Counted from the first letter of the stretch, positions 33,561 to 48,410 are shown. The stretch is DNA of 64,000 bases from Gerris lacustris (GCA_951217055.1 OX578278.1:42049574-42113573); one strand, 5' to 3'. Program-made: numbers and translations. Notes: a model not told the origin generated them from the letters alone.

Positions 33561-34135
33561 ATTACTTGATACTAAGTGAGAGAGGGATGAAGGTTATCGC
33601 GAGAGCGGTGGAGGTAAACCAATCGCTATGCAATTAGCCAAGGTACGCATGTTATCGAAGCAAACCTTCTCTGCTTCACTCAGAGTCCCAGAAAATTGGA
33701 TAAATTCATCCACTTAATATAATCCTCTTAACAAGAAACTCAATTATATACCCCATCATCTGCAGTGGACCTCTCACTACAAACTCATATAACCTTGCAA
33801 TGTGGTGCAATACCGAATCAGATAACATCCATTAAGAAATGAAACGACAAAATCTTAAAAGGCAATAAGGCCATTAAAATGCATTTTAAATTTAATTAAT
33901 AAAGGAAAATCAGTTTAAAGTTACATTCAATTGCCTAATCCTTCAAATTATAGAATGCAATGTAAGTTAATTCCTCAGAAAAGTTTAAAATGAAAAAAAT
34001 GTCCGAACATTAACTTTAGAGATTTAATTTTCGCACACGTTTTACTTATAATACATCAAAAAGTTAATCATTTATTTTTAATTTCTAAAAATCGAATATA
34101 AAGGTATTGCAAGTAATATTTTAGCTGCAATTTGT
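33561..34135. other. AT-rich, nothing recognised
   Basis: No gene or repeat identified. Confidence 0.5.
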
Positions 34136-34300
34136 GATCCCAGGTGGACATTCGGACATCTTTTTTACCCACTGAGATAATCGCAGACCAAAGAACTACA
34201 CTATTTTCTTCGACTCAATGTACCTCAAAATCAAATTTTCATGCCATCACATTAATTTCTCAAAATATACGTATTTGAGAAAATAAAAAGGTCAAAGACT
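34136..34300 (+). repeat. family C repeat, 3' end
   Basis: Ends with CTCAAAATCAAATTTTCATG, CCATCACATTAATTTCTC and a terminal hairpin of TTTCTCAAA with TTTGAGAAA, parallel to the TTTCT/AGAAA hairpin of the copies at 20,496 and 21,806. Confidence 0.5.
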
Positions 34301-34784
34301 TAAAAAAAAAATTTATTAAACATTAATATAATTTTGGAAGAATGGAGAAATCCAGAAAATGCACCCCTAGTAATCTGTTCACAGCAATGGGGTGCATTTT
34401 ATGTCTTCTTCCCCATAATAATAATGATTTGATTTCCTAGCCCTGTTTTATCCCATTTATTATATACATTTTTGTCTGCTTTCTTATATCGAATCTTTCC
34501 CCTGCCCATACTATTAAAGGAAATGAATAAAAAATATGGTGGTACTCTATAATATTTAATTTTACAGTAAGGTTATTTTGCATTTAGATGAAGAATATAA
34601 AACTTGTTTGTATCTTATATGCATTCCAATAACGATTCTATTTTCCTATGAACTACCCGATCTTCTCAGATTAGAATAGAAATGGGAGGATTCCATCCTT
34701 TGAACTCTAGTTGTATTCTTAGAGAGCAGTAAACAGAGGAAACATCTTAAGAATTAAAGTGAGACCGTGAGCAGAGTAAAAGGG
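34301..34784. other. AT-rich, nothing recognised
   Basis: TGGGGTGCATTTT (34,389) repeats GAAAATGCACCCC (34,354) in inverse orientation. No gene seen. Confidence 0.45.
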
Positions 34785-35060
34785 AAATGTTGGGTCGACG
34801 GGTACGTCCTTTGCGTCACAAGGAGGTCTTTGCACGGTGCGGTAAACGGGACCAGGTCGGTCTCCTACCCCCGTCCTGGCCCTGTCTCCAAAACGTGTTG
34901 TCTTATTGAAAGGACTAGAGTTTCACAGCAAACACGTGCCTAAGATCCTAACGACCCCTAGCCCTTGCTCGGGGATATCCCTCGAGGGAGAAGCTGGTCC
35001 GTGACTTTGCCACATACTAAGGATTTTACACCGGTAGTCCCCCGACTACAACTTGCATCC
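34785..35060. other. GC-rich island, origin unknown
   Basis: About 275 bp at roughly half GC in a region of about one third. Frames are short and I recognise no protein or RNA. It could be the tail of a retrotransposon or a CpG-type regulatory patch. It lies just upstream of a P-family repeat. Confidence 0.35.
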
Positions 35061-35311
35061 TTTATCCTTTCTTCACAGGTACACACAGTTAAAACCCTTG
35101 ATGTATTCACTCAACCTCAATATACTTAGAAATCATTCTCATTCAAGAAATACCAGCCAAGAATCTTATCATATATTGTATAATAAAATTCAACTATTAT
35201 TGCACCAGTTTAAGCTTTCACCTTTACACAGATTCACCAACACTTATTTAATGCTTGCTCTATAAAAAATAAAACAATTTATTTCTACTCTGATGAAGCA
35301 GCATAAAAGAT

Positions 35312-35460
35312 TATAATAGTTATTTATGTAACTACTATAGGCAGCAAAATGGAATTTTCCTGATGAGTGATTAAGTTAGCCTCCGAGCCGGAGGCGAGGA
35401 CAGGTCATCAAGTTAAAACAAAACAAAGGCAAAACGATCAGTGCTGCCAACTTCTTTTAT
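35312..35460 (+). repeat. family P repeat with hairpin
   Basis: Begins TATAATAGTTATTTATGTAA, shared with 50,573 and (nearly) 56,052. It continues GCAGCAAAATGGAATTTT, TGATGAGTGAT, then a hairpin CCTCCG-AGC-CGGAGG (35,380-35,394) and CGAGGACAG. The copy at 50,573 has the same order with a different stem. Confidence 0.7.
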
Positions 35461-36361
<901 letters not shown>

Positions 36362-37465
36362 GAGGAGAAGGGAGAATGTTACAATTAGTTAGTCTAAGCC
36401 ATATTCACAATCTACAAGAATAAAAAAATTTATAAAAATGTTATACAAACAATTTTTTTTGGTAAAACTTTCTCTAAGTGCCAAGTTAAAAATAGCTCTA
36501 ATCGACATGGTTAGGGAACTCTGAGAGAGGAACTAAGTTTTTTTAGCCGACTCTTAACGTTTTGTTTACACCTCATTATCTCGGTGTCCTTGACTCGGTT
36601 ATATCTTCTTTACTCTTCAGCACTCGGATTTTTCACCCCTTCTTCTTCATTTTCTTGTATATTTTCTTGCCTCTAAACATCAAGGTCTTTTCACCGCATC
36701 TTTTCTTATAACTCTTTTTTTGGGGGGGGGGGGGGCATCTTATTAATATTAAAGAAGATACGCAATGCGTCATATTTTATATTCTCCAAACATGATACCT
36801 TTAAAATAATATAAATAGGAATAAAAAAAGATAAATCTTAACAATTTCACTCCAACTAATTAATAATGGTTCATAAAAGACGAGAGAAATTTCTTTAAGT
36901 AGCCTATATTTTTCTTTCTCTAGAAATTTCATACATTTTTAGCACCGATCTTAATCTAATATCTTTGTTTTATCAAAAAAAAAATAAATAAAAAATACCC
37001 CAATTTTCCTCTCATTAAGCTCACCTCAAAGTGTAAATCATTTTCATTTCAAAGTTGCTCCAGGACATTGATAATGTTAAAGAAGTCTCTAACATTATAC
37101 ATGTATAAAGAAGAATTATAAAATGTCTATCTTTCCTATTCTTAGTAAACGTTAGACTTTCTGATGAAAGTCCTGCTCATTGTTCTAGTGCATTATCCCG
37201 CCCAAAAAAGAGACCTTCAAGGAATCTTGAATCCTTCTACCCTCTTCTGGTCGCTCTATAGTAAGATCTAATCGTTCTAGAAGGTGAATGTAGCTATTGT
37301 TATGAAAGAACTAAACCCTTACCTTATCTTATAGATAAACCTCAACACCATGACAGCTTGTTAACAAGCTTCACTTGACAACCCTAAAATAGTAGCAAAA
37401 ACATAGTTTTAAAGAGAACCTCCTACTGTTAATACTAGTTTGATTAGTCCAAAGTCGTGTTTTTT
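36362..37465. other. AT-rich; poly-G run
   Basis: A G-run at 36,722-36,735. Otherwise nothing recognised. Confidence 0.5.
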
Positions 37466-37469
37466 GTTT

Positions 37470-37900
37470 GTTACAATCTCAACCGGCGCCGGAGGAGAGG
37501 GAGAACAGCGTGAGGGAGAGGATTAGGAAGGAAGCGTCGAGAGAAATGTGAAGAAAACGGATGCGTGGTGGTAACTAAGGCCCACAGTTGTCCAAACCTT
37601 ATACCCCTAATTAAGTGGTGGGAGACAAAACCTCCATTGTTATAGCGGTTCCAAGCCGAGGGAAGTAGCCTACCCCTCAGGCTCAGGGCTGCAGCCCGCA
37701 AAAAGCTCTTCCTGCAATCCTAGTTGGGAAGCCCAAAGAAAGCTTCGCCTCACCGGCGAAAAAAAACAATATCTTTTTACCTCGCTTAGTTTAATATAAA
37801 GCTCAGTAAAAGGACTGGACGACCCAGTTAAATCTAAAATCCTGAATATCTTCTCACGTGTTCCTCTAACGGACGGAAGAAAAAACTTCATGTAGGTTCC
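37470..37900. other. GC-richer island, origin unknown
   Basis: GC-rich at 37,480-37,760, with CAACCGGCGCCGG and a short TTCGCC/GGCGAA hairpin (about 37,744-37,761). Two minus frames (76 and 73 codons, 37,471-37,701 and 37,670-37,891) overlap, the first rich in Arg. Neither shows a known domain. It could be a promoter-type island, a first exon or a transposon remnant. Confidence 0.3.
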
Positions 37901-40352
37901 AAAGTGAGGAGGTTATGCAAATTACATTAACCCTTCTGTATTTGACTTATGTTCTCTTTGACTATACGAACCGGGGATAATTAGTTATTATAATTTTAGA
38001 ATATGTATATGAAGGGTTTTGTGTATAAAACCTATTAGACCAGACCTTTTGCCCTATTCTCAACAGAAAATTGGGTTTTTCCTTTTTGCATCCCTTCAAT
38101 TACTACTGTTTTCCCTTGATTGTTTGTTTGTATTTCGAAATGCATATTCCGTAGGGAATATTAAAATTTGTTATTATAATACATTCATAATATTTTTTTC
38201 TAGAATAAAATGTTGAAAGACTCACCAAGGGATAATTGAGAGACGGCACAATAAACTTAAATTTTGTAACAAAATGAATAAAATTGTTCAACTAACTTCA
38301 ATTTACCAATTTTTAACAATTCTTAAAGGAGAAAAACTTTCTTATTACACACAATGCGTTCTCATTTTTTTTCCTCCTTACATTCGTCTTTTTCAGTGAG
38401 TTGTAACTCACTTGTGAAGTTAGTCTGAGTGTGAGTCTCGCATTATAATAGGTGTACTAAGGTTTTTTTTTTTTTTTTTTTCAAGAATAAAAAGAGGAGG
38501 AGAAAACAAGCAAGTTAAGAAACAATTTTTCAGTCTTTCAAACAAATTGTTTACTTCGTTACATCAATAACAGAGTAAGTAGAGCTAAAGATTGAAACAT
38601 AAGCGAAATATAAATTCAACAATGCCTTCCTCCCTTGCCAAAATAAAAAAGCAAATTTAGACTGTTCTTTAAACTATTTTTTAACAAAAGACTAATAAAG
38701 CTTTTAGTAATTATTCTTATTTAGTCTAACTGAATAGTTTAAATTAATTGTTCATTGGGAAGTTACTCGTAGCTAACAACTTAACACCTGCGTGAAACAA
38801 CCAACTTGAACAAACAACCAATAAATCAATATAGTGTCAGAAATATAAAGTTATTTATATATAAAGTTACATATTAAATATAAAGTCGTGATCGAGGATG
38901 TCAGAAATAAAAACAAATCCTTTTTAAACGCTTCTATTATCGTGCTTTATAAACTAAAGGGCCAAGATAATAATATCAGGATAGTCAGAGAAAAGCGATA
39001 AATTAAACTAAAAACCCTTATAAAATTTTTCGAAAAATAATTATATCATATCTTCCAAATTATTGATTAAATTAACCATTCCTTAAAAATCATAAAACAA
39101 TAAATCTGATACTGAAATAAAAATATATAAATGGGCTCAAAAGAAGCAGAGTAAGCTAGCCTTAAATAAAAAGTATTTTAAATTTAAAAAAAAAATGAAA
39201 CAGAATTAATGGCCCCAATAAAACATTAACGAGTCATTTAATTCTTCTGCCTAATTTACATTTCGATTAGCTGTGATAAAAGAGAAGAAAAAAAAATACA
39301 CTCTCAGTTCCTTCTGAAAGAATAGACTGTTTTAATGTTAGGTCAGCGGTAATTTAGAAGGTCAAACAAAAAAACATGAAAGTTTAGTAATAATAAGAAT
39401 GGACTAAAAGAAACATTAGGATTGCCTACTGTCAGCAGTTAGGAAATTTACAATGAAAAGAGAGACGATCATTTAGATTGAAATACTCGTAGTTACTTAT
39501 AATATTTCTTCTAAAAAAAACAACTAACAATTAAGCACTAAGTAATTAGAGTGTGAAACAATGTTAAGGTTTTAGGTGAGTCTCATTATGATGTAAAGTT
39601 ATTTTTATTCTTATTAACAGTAAATTTAATCAAGATAACGTAACTGACAAACAATGTTTGTGAAAAGAAGTGTGTTTAGTTACTCCTCTCAACTGTTTAA
39701 ATATTTAAAAAAGAAAAAAAAAAAAAAACTGTTAATCACATTATAAACCAGATATAAGGCGTGAATATGCCCAACAGCGGGCGAAATGTTGCCATGATTA
39801 AGTGTGTAAGAAAAAAAGTTTTTATAAAAAATCATCATCCTTACAGACATTAGCTAAAAAGAAAAATGCAAAGATAGTTAGTAGTATCAAAATGCCTTGT
39901 TCTGAACTGAACTCTTCAAATAAATAGTCTGAAAGCTCATTAGAATTATATACGTTTTTGCAAAGTTTGAGAAAGTGGAAAGTATTTTGGTAATTTTCAC
40001 ATGCGTGTTCAGTTACTAAAATTTTCATTTAACACTATTCTACAAAGTAGGTAGGTGTTGCAATACTTCTGAAGGTGGGTGTATTATTTATAAAAATAAA
40101 ATTAACATTTTGCCTGTACAATGCTCAGAATTACAAAACATTAGGATACTTTTTCATCTCATACATTCTGAAATCCAAATCCAGCCTTATTGGTCTGTAT
40201 GTCTGTCGCCACTGGTTCAATTTTAAAGGCGCAAAACTTGTAAAAGAATTAATTTTTACGCATGAAGTGTGCACCAATATGTTACGCATGTTGTAGGGTT
40301 GATTTTATCAAAATATATAGAGTAAAAACAGAGTTATCAATAATTAAAATGG
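37901..40352. other. AT-rich, nothing recognised
   Basis: Poly-T at 38,463-38,480 and poly-A at about 39,714-39,728. Short frames lack domains. Confidence 0.45.
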
Positions 40353-40908
40353 ACTGCCAATTGGTGTGGCACAGCTTCCTCGCATCCTATCACGTACTTA
40401 ATTGATTTTATGCTTTTACAAGCCATTATTGTATAATTTGTTTGTTTCCCCCGTTTTATTAATCTGTCAAAATTGTTTTGATTTTTTTTCATGAATTAAA
40501 ATATCAATTTAGCAAAAGTTAAAGACACAAGACACAGACAGACGGTTCAAATTAATCTGGGGTTATCTGCGGGTTACTTTCGATAAACTATAAAAGTTTC
40601 ATACAAATCAAATATGTACTTTTGAAGCTATAGGTGTGAATAAATGTATGTTTGTGAGCATGTGGAAGAGAAAAAAATAAGCGCAGAAGGTTGAAACTTA
40701 TATGTGACCAACAATAGGCTAATTATAACCTACCACACAAATTTCATTAAAATTGGAATGTAGTTTATATGATACCGACAGACAGACACGGAACCAAAAA
40801 TGTTCCCTGATGTCTGAAACGGATTTCTGTCTTGGAATTTTTGAAATCGGAGACCTAACATTTATCGTTCCTCAGAACGATCACATAGCTTCCGTTACCT
40901 ATACATCG
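40353..40908 (+). repeat. family A repeat, long copy
   Basis: Collinear with 21,201-21,805 from CTGCCAATTGGTGTGGCACA through TGTTCCCTGATGTCTGAAAC. The GACA run near 40,781-40,794 is intact, but the end hairpin has decayed to GTTACCTATACATCGG. A 90-codon plus frame at 40,753-41,025 overlaps it and is incidental. Confidence 0.7.
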
Positions 40909-43609
40909 GTTATTGATTTTTTACATCTACTATTTTCTCCACTTGCTTTGTTTTCGTTTATAGAGTTAATATCGTCATACGTATACTGCTTACTTTTTCA
41001 TGGATTTTTTATTAAAAATAATTGATTCTGAACTAATTTGATTGTATTTACTATAGTTTGTTTTCTCATTCATGTTATACGAATGCTCCTAAGGCGAAAA
41101 TTAAAAATATTTAGGGTTTTCGCATTTTTATACGCTCAATTAAGAACAATGTGAGAATTAATTCGATCAAAACGATATCAATACAAACCATAGGCAAAAT
41201 ATAAATTAAATAACATCAAGCTGTTTAACCTTTTTGTGCTACGTAAAGAAAATGTTTTTTAAACTTAAGTGTAGAGTAAATTGGGTAAGAAAATGTTTGA
41301 GTTTGCGAGGGACAGAGAATAAAGAGGACACAACACAAACAAACATCATTTACAAACAGTGGATACATTAGAACTATGTGGCTAAACCTATGATCTCACA
41401 AATTCTTACGCGAGACTTTTTTTTGCATAAGTGATTTGTTGGTACATATTTATAATAAATTATTTAATTAACAATTTTATTAAAAATAATTTCTAATAAA
41501 ACTCAATGAAAGATCAAGAGAAAGATAAAGATATGCTTGCTAACCTATTCCAAAGCTCTTAAATCACAAAAAGCCTTTTTCATATAAATGAATCTTCCTA
41601 CGCTCGGTATATTATTAACATTATATTTATTAATTAAGTTTTTTAAAACTAATGATAATTTAGGAGAATTTTTATTGTTTATATATTTCGTTTAAGGACC
41701 ACAGCCACTAATTATGTCGTACAATAAAGGACATAAATAACAAAAGGTCCCGCAATATTTTATACACTCGAATAACTTGGCAGCCTTCTTTTATTAAGAT
41801 TAAATTTAAAACACTCACCCACACAATTATTTTTTTCAATATATATATAATTACAAGCTTTTTCATATTTTACATTTCGAAAACCAAAAACGGGTCAAAC
41901 TTTTATCTTGTCAGTATGTCACGTCCTTCTTCACAGGCGCAAAACTAAGTTGTGTGTGCTAGCATGTGGTACATGTTTTCTTTGTTAAAAATACAGTTTA
42001 AAAATATTTGTAACTATTGAGGTTGGTGATTTTTTTTTTTTTTAGCAACTAATACTTTTTATGTAGATTTTCGCTGTTTTGATTTACTATACAAACTATA
42101 TTAACTGTAACACTTATACCATGTTCATAATTGTAGTTGTGTTAAACAATAAAGAGAGAGAGAAAAAAAAAAAAAAAAATTATTTACTTGCATTGTACCT
42201 AATCATAAATACATTATCTGTGAAAGAATTAACTTTCAAGGTGGTCAGAAAGTAAGTTAAGGATTGATTACTAACTGTACCTCGCAAACAAGAGAAGTTA
42301 AATAGAGTCGTGCATAGTAAACTAATAATATTTACTAGATCTATTTTCCACATTGCTCTATTGAGAGAAGCGGGTAATTGAATATTTACGTTCATCCTTG
42401 CTATAGGATATGCATGACCGGCTACTTCCCAGTCTTTATGTCACGTTAATTCATCCTATACAAACGACTGCATTTACTTTTTAATTTGAATTACATTTAT
42501 TTTTACATTAATTCAGTCATTTACACGCTTTGAAGCTCAGATTTAAAATTATTGTTTTTAACATCCTTTTCAGACTTGAAAAGGAAGTTATTTATCGTAA
42601 TAAATGACAAAAGAGGAATTTTTGCATTCAGTATATAGCGGTTCGCAAGTATTTTATTCATAATTATGTAACGTATCATACACAATGTTGATGGATTAAC
42701 ATATTTTAATGTCTTCCGAACCAAAAAAAAAATGCTTTTTTAAAATATCTGGTCGTAAGTAGTCGTTTATGAAGACAAACTTGGATGGAATTAAGTATAC
42801 ATATTCAGGAAAATAAAACTTTAGGCGAAATAGAGAAATGAGTCGTAGCTATAAATTTTCACTTAATGATTAAGGTGTTCCAAACTACTGTGTTAAAATA
42901 TTTGCAATTGTTTTATTACCATGAGTCCATAATTAAAAAAATCGTCTTTGTATACCGTTTTATTTAATCATTACATCATTATTATCAGTGGCATTTTTTT
43001 TTTTTTTTTTTTTAATTAAACTTATAAAAAAATATAACAGCTTACAAAAACAAACAACTGTGCTTATTAAAAGTGTATCCGTAATTAAAATGTCCCTTAG
43101 GAGTTCACTTTATAAAACAATTGAAATTAATTGAATAACTAAAAAAATAAAAAATGGTTAAACAATTTCACTAATCACTCTAACAACAAAAACAACAAGG
43201 GTATTCAAGAATAGGGAGGAAAAACAAATCAAGCAAATAGAATGAAAAATAAACAGAACTGTTGGGAATACAGAAGGAAATAAATAGAGAGGAGAATCAA
43301 AACTTTAAATGGACTAACTTTCCTTCAGTTTTCTCTAACGCTTTTCCTTTTGCACCCATCCTCATCAAATAAAATGATGGCTTTTCCCATCCACTTAGGA
43401 CAACTTTTCCTCCTCTCCTCCTGTCTACTTTACCAAACAAGCCTTAATATTATTCTTTATTCTTTTTTCTTCTTTTTCTTTTACTAACAGAACACGAGAC
43501 GAGAGTCAAAGCAAAAAATAAAAAATAACGCGATAATAAAAATAAAATAGATATAAAAACAACCAAGTTTTAAAATAGTTAAAGTACTTCACGGAGTTAA
43601 GAGAAGCAA

Positions 43610-43610
<1 letters not shown>
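40909..43610. other. AT-rich, nothing recognised
   Basis: Several homopolymer runs (for example poly-T near 42,031 and 42,992). Frames at 42,180-42,395 and 42,521-42,724 (minus) have no domain. Confidence 0.45.

Positions 43611-43688
<78 letters not shown>
43611..43688. repeat. compound (CA)n(TA)n microsatellite
   Basis: About 9 CA units followed by about 29 TA units; same arrangement as at 13,231. Confidence 0.95.
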
Positions 43689-43691
<3 letters not shown>

Positions 43692-44575
43692 GGAAAATCA
43701 AAGTTTTAACCTTAAAGACTTTGCCACCCAAAGTAAAATTATTCTTTTGTAACAATAATTCCCTTTTTCTTTTGTTTTCATCTTAATCATTAATGGAGAA
43801 AAAAGTGTTAAAAATGTTGAATTGGTTTTTCTTCTACTGCTTTCTATTCCATGTTTTAATTTATTATAAAACGTCGTTAGGTATGTAAATGTAAGCCTTT
43901 TTTTGACAATAAACTACTTTTTCAAAGTTTTTTTTCTTATGAGCTTCAATTTTTTAAAAAAAATAATATTTAAAAAAAAAATGTATATATAAATCTTTAT
44001 TTAAGGCTCTTTAAGGTAGTAGGTCAAGAAAAATTTTTGAGGTATTCCTTTTTTCTAAAAAAAGGGGGAAAACTTTTGTGATTTAGATTTTGTAATTTGG
44101 AAGAAAATGTAAAATAGAAAGCTGGAATGTAGTCTTTTCCTTGATCACCAAAAAAAAAAATTAAAGAGAGAATTTTTTTTTTTTAAATCTATTAAGTAAC
44201 ACAGGTAAACAGTTTTATACCATAATGTTATCTAATCATGACAATTTATTTGTTAAAAATCAATCATAGAATTGTCAGCTATTTATAAATAGTAAGAAGA
44301 GATCATAAAGTTTATTTTACTATTTTAAAATTAGAGGTGGTTGAAGACATCTAAGATTCAGCTTAAATTTTTTTTATTTTTACATATTTATGAATTTGTA
44401 TAAAGATAAGGCCTATGACATATTATAAATTATTAGAAAAAATCCAAGATTAAGTTTGTATAGTTTTATCGCTTTTTATAAATTAGTATAAAGATATAAA
44501 AATGATTGGTGATTTCTTACAAATTGAAAATTATTAGAAAGATTTTACCAAACAACAACATGAAGAGACGTCTAC
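43689..44575. other. AT-rich, nothing recognised
   Basis: Homopolymer-rich AT sequence without a coding or RNA signal. Confidence 0.5.
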
Positions 44576-44582
44576 TAAGATT

Positions 44583-44989
44583 TGGCTTAACCCGTAACTT
44601 AACCCGTAACTGGTGAGGTGCTTTTTATGTTACTTACCTGGTGAGGTTGGGTTACAGATACCCAGAACTTTTTCCCCCTCTCAGCAAATTTACTAATTGG
44701 AATAAATAACAAATAGCTGCATATAGTATTAAAAGTAACTTTTATTTATAATCTAAAACAATTCTTTGAAAAAAAAATATAAGTACGATACAAATTTTGT
44801 GTATTGTTTAATTTAAATAATTTGAATATTTTAATTAAAATTTTGAGGAAATATTATTATATTTATGAAATTTAATGTTAATACTAGTAAAAAAATTAAA
44901 TTATTATATTAAAAAAAAGTTCTTACTATACAAAATACATAGTAAAATAATTAATATAAAAATGCAATTTTTCAAAACTGGTCTTATTT

Positions 44990-45022
<33 letters not shown>

Positions 45023-45705
45023 CTGTATTGTTTACCTTAGTTGTATCTATGTGCGAAAATTGGGGAAGATTGAATGAAGGTAAGTGGTTCAACATTGGGG
45101 TAATAGGTGTGCGATGAAACTTGAAAAGCAAATAAATTTGACGCCATTTTTATTTTTATTTTTTTATTTTTGGTTTCTGTATTCTTCACCTTAGTTGTAT
45201 CTATGTGCAAAATTTGAGGAAGATTGAATGACGGTAAGTGGTTCAAAATTGGGGTAATAGGTGTGCGATGAAACTTGAAAAGCAAATAAATTTGACGCCA
45301 TTTTTTTTTTTTTTTTTTTTTTTTTTGGTTTCTGTTTTGTTCGCCTAAGTTGTATCTATGTGCAAAATTTGAGGAAGATTGAATCACGGGAAGTGGTTCA
45401 AAATTGGGGAAACGGAAATGTGCGATGAAACTTACAAAGCAAAGTAATATATGACCAGTAAAAAGAGTAACTTAACTGTTGAGGTTGGGTTAGGAATACC
45501 CTGAATTTCTGGAAATAGCGCAAAAAACAAAACAACTCACGTTTAGCGCAACCTAAGATCTTCAAACCACATACAATAAACTGATTTTAAGGTAAATGAG
45601 AGGACACAGGCCCCACACTAACCCTTTAGTGATAATTTAACAACAAAGTATTCCATGGGCATCTGACACCCAACCTCACCAGTTACGGGCTAAGTATGAT
45701 TTTCA
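44583..45705. mobile_element. TIR-flanked element with tandem array
   Basis: The left flank GTAACTGGTGAGG (44,606) with GGTTGGGTTACAGATACCCA (44,645-44,664) is mirrored on the right by the reverse complement GTAACTGGTGAGGTTGGGTG, TCAGATGCCCA (45,651-45,687). A third, direct copy, TGAGGTTGGGTTAGGAATACCC, lies at 45,480. Between them lies the 154-bp tandem array. I see no transposase, so it is best described as a MITE-like or composite repeat of about 1.1 kb. Confidence 0.5.
45021..45450. repeat. 154-bp tandem repeat, about 2.8 copies
   Basis: TTCTGTATTG...TTAGTTGTATCTATGTGC recurs at 45,021, 45,175 and 45,329, exactly 154 bp apart. Units include GAAGATTGAATGA, GGTAAGTGGTTCAA, ATAGGTGTGCGATGAAAC and a poly-T spacer of changing length. 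Units two and three share AAAATTTGAGGAAG; the third has the most differences at its end. Confidence 0.9.
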
Positions 45706-45710
45706 AACCT

Positions 45711-48410
45711 CTTGATTAAAACGGAAGGCGTGGAGATCATTTCTGGCTCTCATAGCGAAGTGTATTATTTTTCTTTTCTAGTGTATAGATTATACATATA
45801 GTTTAACTAACGACGTGAAAAACCTTTAGTTACACTAAGTTTTAGAAAAGAAAGTTTGATTTTCAAACTTCACGGAAAGCATCCAACATTTAATCAAAAT
45901 GTCAACAGAGTTAAAAACGTAATTGACAAACTTCATATTTTTCTGAAGCTGATACAACGAGAAACAACCTTTGAAAAAACAAAAACTAAATGATTGGTTA
46001 TGCTATTTGATTTCAAAATCAAATGAATGCAGTTAAAAAAGAAAAGTTTATTTCGATGTGTATTGTTTCGATGTGTTTAGTTTCAAATGTGAAATACAAG
46101 AGGCATATGAAAACATTGTGAATAGTACCCTAGTTAATTTTCATGAAACACTCTAAAATAGCTTGGAAAACAATAAAACTTTGGACTCTAAACATCATTT
46201 GTCAACTCTCCCTTTGAGTAAATATCCTGGTAGTGCAATTTTACCATTTTCATAAATATTCATCAAATGGACTGATTTGAAAATCTGATTCGTTTAATCC
46301 CCCTTATAACATCCTCGTCTATGTGAAGGCGAGGAATTGAAATTTGAAAATATTACAGTCATACTGGTAATATAATGTAGGAAGAATTTTCATAGCGTGT
46401 GTTTGATGGTATGGTATATTGATTAAAAAACAAAAAAATAACCAGTGGCTAGATAGTGAACACAAAAACACAAATGTTGCATGTTTAATGGAATAAATTA
46501 ACAAATTGTCATTACAAATGTGATAAAAATAGGCCATTGTGTTGTACATTATTTCGATTTTGATGGATTTACACAAAAAAAAGTACACAAGGGTTATTAA
46601 ACCCACCTTCTGTCGTCTATGGTCATTTCAGTTGCACGTAAATAATTTGAACAACGATTTTAATTTTCATTTGTTTAGAATATATAAATAAAATGTTCTA
46701 CTTGATATATAGTATAATAATTCCGCAAGAATAATCGAATGTAGAGGGATCGAATGAATTCTTATATATAAAGAGAACAAATGAATTTTAAAAACAGAGA
46801 ATTGAATAACAAGACATTTTACATAGACAGATAAAAATAATATAAAAAGAAAAGTAAACAAGAAAAAATTAGGTTTTCAAGTAAGACATATACTTTTTAT
46901 CTGAAGAATGAACTGTATTAAGGAATAGAAAATAATAAAATTGCTTCTTTCTCAGGCTCCATTTGACTTTCATGTAAACAAAAGTCAGAGCACTGGCGTA
47001 TTTCACTGTCAAACAGCATACGGAATAAGTCTTAGGTATTATCATACTAGCCCAGAGAAAACAAAACGGAGAAATATCAGGAGGCGGAGTAGGATTCACT
47101 TAGAAAAACAAACTAAATAACAAAACGAGGAGAACAGAAAAAGACAAACTATTTTAACAAAATTCAGTTTTGTAAGAAATTTTGCAGTAACAAAAGGAAA
47201 AAATACAGTAACAAAGAGAGTTTTTCCATTAATATACATTCTATTGAGAATTCATGCTTGAAATCCTCACATGTCTATGAATCAAAAAAATAGAATAAAA
47301 TAAAAAAGACACGTTTAAAATTCAAGAAAAAGAATAAAAAAAGAAGATATTTATAAGGACTATTGTAGTACGTCTTCATCCCTTACATTGTGACGCAACC
47401 CATCAGTACTTCCATTCTCTACCCGTGTTCCATTTCAAACGTACAGAAAAAGAATGGCAAGCCAAGAAAAAGAAGACGAAACAAAAAACAGCTTTCATGA
47501 ATAACAAACTACTGTCACACTTGGACTCGCCTTAAGTTTTTACTGAGAATTTAAATAGCACACTTTAAATTTTAAACAAGAAAGCCTCTGGCGTTTCGTA
47601 AAACAAACACTTGTAAGGACAAGTATTTCTCTACGTGTTTGCATATTGTTTGTGTCATCGTGCAGAGTCCATTAACAAAGACCAAGAAAAGCGCAAAAAG
47701 TAAGACCATGTTCTACTGGTTACTAACATCTTAAAAAACTTTAATAATTAACCAGTGTCTTGATTCAATCAGTATCACTTTTTCAGATCTATTTATGAAA
47801 AATAAGAAAAGAGTAATTGTTATCTTAAGCATTTTGGATATTTCCCAAACATTTATGAAATTGCGGCTGTGTATTCACTTCATAATAAGTACTCTGGGTT
47901 GCGTTATGTCAATTTGTGAACTATAGCCCTAAAAAATCTGAAGGAGAAACGTAGTAGCCGAGTTATATCGCATTAGCCTGACACCACCATCCCAACTTCC
48001 TAAGTGAGGTTAAAGGCTCTCCTCCTTGGAAACTAAATTTAAACGAAACTGCTATAAAATAGAATCGAGTCCCGCAAACAAGAAAAAATTAGCAATAAAT
48101 ATAATGTATGTGTGTGGGTTAATTACAACATAGATGAATTGATTTATAAGTGTCTGATTTTATTTTTTTTGCATTATATTGCAGTTGATAATAACGATAT
48201 GAAAATAAATGCTATCCAACATATTGAACGGTTCCAAATTGAATAGATATTTGAAAATGGAAAAAAAATATAAATTATAGAAAAAAAACAACAATTTTAT
48301 AATATATTTCTTTATTATCTCTTTACCAGTACAAGGAAAATAAATGATGTGATTTTTTCTTCCAAATATACGTGGTTTTTATAAAAAATAAAAAAAATAT
48401 ATATATTTTG
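45711..48410. other. AT-rich, nothing recognised
   Basis: Frames 46,319-46,606, 46,667-46,861 and 46,869-47,099 (all minus) have no domain and AT-driven composition. Confidence 0.45.
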
